This document shows positions 62,077 to 64,000 of a DNA stretch of 64,000 nt, one piece after another (within the stretch, counting starts at the first letter, position 1; each line of letters begins with the position of its first letter). Origin of the DNA: Rhodococcus sp. IEGM 1381 (GTDB taxonomy: Bacteria; Actinomycetota; Actinomycetes; Mycobacteriales; Mycobacteriaceae); assembly GCF_030056795.1 (NCBI RefSeq), contig NZ_JASHKQ010000002.1:186001-250000 (forward strand), written 5' to 3'. The translations under genes and the position numbers were made by a program. The notes under the pieces are model-generated. The model saw nothing but the letters and a program-made list of their open reading frames with translations, made no database searches and had not been told where the DNA came from.

Positions 62077-63549
62077 CTACCTCAGATCGCCGCGAGCGGC
62101 CTCGTACGCGGCACCGACACGATAAAGACGCTCGTCCGCAAACGCCGGAGCCATGATCTGAAGTCCCACGGGCAGACCGTCTTCGGAGGCAAGACCTGAC
62201 GGTACCGACATCGCGCAATGGCCCGCGAGGTTCGTCGGCAGCGTGCACAGGTCGTTGAGATACATCGCCATCGGATCGTCCACCTTCTCCCCCAACGGGA
62301 ATGCCGTTGTCGGGGTCGTCGGCGACACCAGCACGTCGACCTTCTCGTAGGCGGCATCGAAGTCGCGTGCAATGAGCGTGCGCACCTTCAGAGCTGAACC
62401 GTAGTAAGCGTCGTAGTACCCGGCCGAGAGCGCGTACGTCCCGATCATGATGCGGCGCTTGACTTCCGGCCCGAACCCTTCGGCACGCGTGATGGCCATG
62501 ACCTGCTCGGCGCTGTGCTTGCCGTCGTCACCGGCCCGCAAGCCGTATCGCATACCGTCGAATCGAGCCAGGTTGGACGACACCTCGGACGGCAGAATCA
62601 GGTAGTACGCGGCCAACGCGTGTACGAAATTGGGGCAGGAGACCTCGACGACCTCGGCACCGAGTTCGGTGAGTGTGGTCACCGCGGCATCGAAGGACGA
62701 GATCACACCGGGCTGGTAACTGTCGGAATGCAATTCCTTGACAACCCCGACACGAACGCCGGACAGGTCGCCGCGAGCGCCCTCCCGTGCCGCTGCGACG
62801 ACCGGCCGAACTGCCGTATCGACGGATGTGGAGTCCCGCGGATCGTATCCGGCGATCACCTCGTGCAGCAGCGCGGTATCGAGCACCGTGCGACCGCACG
62901 GACCGCCCTGGTCGAGAGAGGATGCACAGGCGATCAAACCGTAGCGCGAGACACTGCCGTAGGTCGGCTTGGTTCCCACGGTGCCGGTCAGCGCGGCCGG
63001 CTGGCGAATCGATCCGCCGGTGTCGGTGCCGATGGCCAACGGTGCCTGGTACGAGGCGAGCGCCGCCGCGCTGCCGCCCCCCGAGCCGCCGGGGATCCGG
63101 GTCGTGTCCCACGGGTTCTTGGTCGGCCCGTACGCGGAGTTCTCGGTCGACGAGCCCATCGCGAACTCGTCCATGTTGGTCTTGCCCAGCACCGGGATAC
63201 CCGCTGCTCGTAGCTTCGAGGTCAGCGTCGCGTCGTACGGCGAAACCCAGCCGTCGAGAATCTTCGAGCCGGCTGTCGTCGGCATGTCGGTCGTGGTGAA
63301 CACGTCCTTGAGGGCCAGAGGGACCCCGGCCAGAGCGGACGCGGGCGCACGACCTACAGACAGTCCCGCATCGACGTCGGTCGCCGCGGAGAGCGCCTCG
63401 ACTGCTGCGACGTGCAGGAATGCGTGCAGGTCTCCATCGACCTCCGAGATCCGGTCGAGATGCGCCTGGGTCACCTCGACTGCGCTGATCTCGCGCGCGT
63501 GAATTCGGGTGGCGAGCTCGGATGCATCGAGCTTCGTCAGGTCGGTCAT
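62077..63549 (-). CDS. gatA: Aspartyl/glutamyl-tRNA amidotransferase subunit A
   Basis: Amidase subunit of GatCAB producing ammonia from glutamine. It is 490 residues with the Ser-cisSer-Lys triad blocks: [11 protein letters not shown] (Lys), [17 protein letters not shown], and [15 protein letters not shown] (nucleophile region). Full length. Its ATG overlaps the gatC stop by 4 bases. Confidence 0.98.
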   Translation of the reverse strand: MTDLTKLDASELATRIHAREISAVEVTQAHLDRISEVDGDLHAFLHVAAVEALSAATDVDAGLSVGRAPASALAGVPLALKDVFTTTDMPTTAGSKILDGWVSPYDATLTSKLRAAGIPVLGKTNMDEFAMGSSTENSAYGPTKNPWDTTRIPGGSGGGSAAALASYQAPLAIGTDTGGSIRQPAALTGTVGTKPTYGSVSRYGLIACASSLDQGGPCGRTVLDTALLHEVIAGYDPRDSTSVDTAVRPVVAAAREGARGDLSGVRVGVVKELHSDSYQPGVISSFDAAVTTLTELGAEVVEVSCPNFVHALAAYYLILPSEVSSNLARFDGMRYGLRAGDDGKHSAEQVMAITRAEGFGPEVKRRIMIGTYALSAGYYDAYYGSALKVRTLIARDFDAAYEKVDVLVSPTTPTTAFPLGEKVDDPMAMYLNDLCTLPTNLAGHCAMSVPSGLASEDGLPVGLQIMAPAFADERLYRVGAAYEAARGDLR

Positions 63550-63845
63550 TCGCTCTCCCCCAGGATCTGCGGCACCGCGAAACGGCCCTCTTCCGCGTTC
63601 GGTGCGCCGGCGAGCGACTGCTCCGGCGTCAGTCCGGGAACAGTCGTGTCGGGGCGCGTCACGTTGACGATCTCGCTGGGGTTGGCCGTCGGCGGAACAT
63701 CGTCCGTAGCCACCTCCGCCACGGCTTTGACGTGGTGAAGAATCGAATCCAGCTGACCGGCGAACTCGTCGAGTTCGGCGTCGCTGAGAGCCAAGCGCGA
63801 CAGCCGGGCGAGGTGAGCGACCTCGTCGCGGGAGATGTCAGGCAC
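63546..63845 (-). CDS. gatC: Aspartyl/glutamyl-tRNA amidotransferase subunit C
   Basis: A 99-residue stabilising subunit of GatCAB. The family core [30 protein letters not shown] is at the N-terminus. I use GTG 63843-63845 (VPDISRDEV), preceded by AAGGGG, rather than the longer open frame, whose first 42 codons are not homologous. It leads the gatC-gatA-esterase unit. The 155 bases upstream to the window end hold a diverged copy of the 4.65-kb repeat and no gene. Confidence 0.93.
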   Translation of the reverse strand: MPDISRDEVAHLARLSRLALSDAELDEFAGQLDSILHHVKAVAEVATDDVPPTANPSEIVNVTRPDTTVPGLTPEQSLAGAPNAEEGRFAVPQILGESE

Positions 63846-63868
63846 CGCGTAGACCCCTTTCACACTGT

Positions 63869-63893
63869 AGGAGTGGAGCCGAACGAAACGACC
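63869..63893. repeat. Diverged copy of the 4.65-kb repeat
   Basis: aggagtggagcc at 63869-63880 is identical to the start of the repeat at 4652 (after its first base), followed by a diverged middle and an identical gacc end. It lies in the gatC upstream region and supports the idea of an interspersed intergenic family. Confidence 0.55.
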
Positions 63894-64000
63894 CCGTGTT
63901 TGCAGGGCGAACCGAACGGGTCCGCGAATGCCGTCCAGCCTAGTGTGGAACGTCGCGCACGCTTCACGCACTCCTCGTGGGCACTCCGGGTGTCAGAATT

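Overview
The window reads as chromosomal DNA of a high-GC mycolic-acid actinomycete, most likely Rhodococcus or a close relative. The grounds are codon use, frequent GTG starts, hallmark genes (sepIVA, fbiD, mutT1, lppZ, a hupB with a long Lys/Ala tail) and a gene order that, from memory, follows the Mycobacterium tuberculosis smc-to-gatC stretch. No phage, insertion sequence or CRISPR array was seen. No stretch over about 300 bases lacks a gene.

Layout. 1-9.3 kb: smc (cut by the window edge), acyP, a secreted beta-propeller, an OsmC-like gene, mutM, rnc, rpmF, yceD, sepIVA, coaD and rsmD, all on the minus strand. 9.3-16.7 kb: pyc, recG and a DAK2/FakA-like gene. 17-21.7 kb: rpmB, then an accessory plus-strand block (VanY-type lipoprotein, PAP2 protein, response regulator, histidine kinase, enoyl-CoA hydratase family protein). 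21.7-32 kb: ung, a gamma-carbonic anhydrase, thiL, an AsnC-type domain protein, a DUF3515 protein, ddl, gpsA, fbiD, ppk1, mutT1 and hupB. 32-51.3 kb: a branched-chain amino acid region (leuD, leuC and a divergent IclR regulator, leuB, serA, ilvC, ilvN, ilvB, ilvD) interspersed with two tRNAs, a family A DNA polymerase, a YihY protein, gltX, a FAH-family hydrolase and an MFS transporter. 51.4-64 kb: DoxX, lppZ, gatB, a thioesterase, pfkA, then a second accessory block (a NarL-type two-component pair, a phospholipase A2-like protein, a frameshifted membrane hydrolase and a membrane esterase), and gatA-gatC.

How the genes work together. The leu/ilv/ser genes cover most of valine, leucine and isoleucine synthesis. 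ilvB is preceded by a clear leader peptide and attenuator. leuCD is divergent from an LtbR-like IclR regulator with palindromes between them, and a similar 12-base word lies before ilvB and before the MFS gene. gatCA and gatB make the Glu-tRNA(Gln) amidotransferase and sit in the same neighbourhood as gltX, tRNA-Glu and tRNA-Gln. The two accessory blocks look like envelope-directed modules, each with its own two-component system.

Main oddities: (a) thiL has no ATG, GTG or TTG start for its conserved N-terminus but has a perfect Shine-Dalgarno sequence before two ATC codons; (b) apparent one-base frameshifts in the response regulator at about 19.34 kb and the membrane hydrolase at about 60.27 kb; (c) a hexanucleotide repeat gives acidic Ser-rich tails to two proteins on opposite strands; (d) a 26-base tandem interspersed-type repeat at 4.65 kb with a diverged copy at 63.87 kb; (e) a PAP2 protein whose catalytic PSGH motif reads PSGT. 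I did not find a wholly new system that I could defend. The VanY-PAP2-two-component block and the lipid-hydrolase block are the best candidates for undescribed modules.
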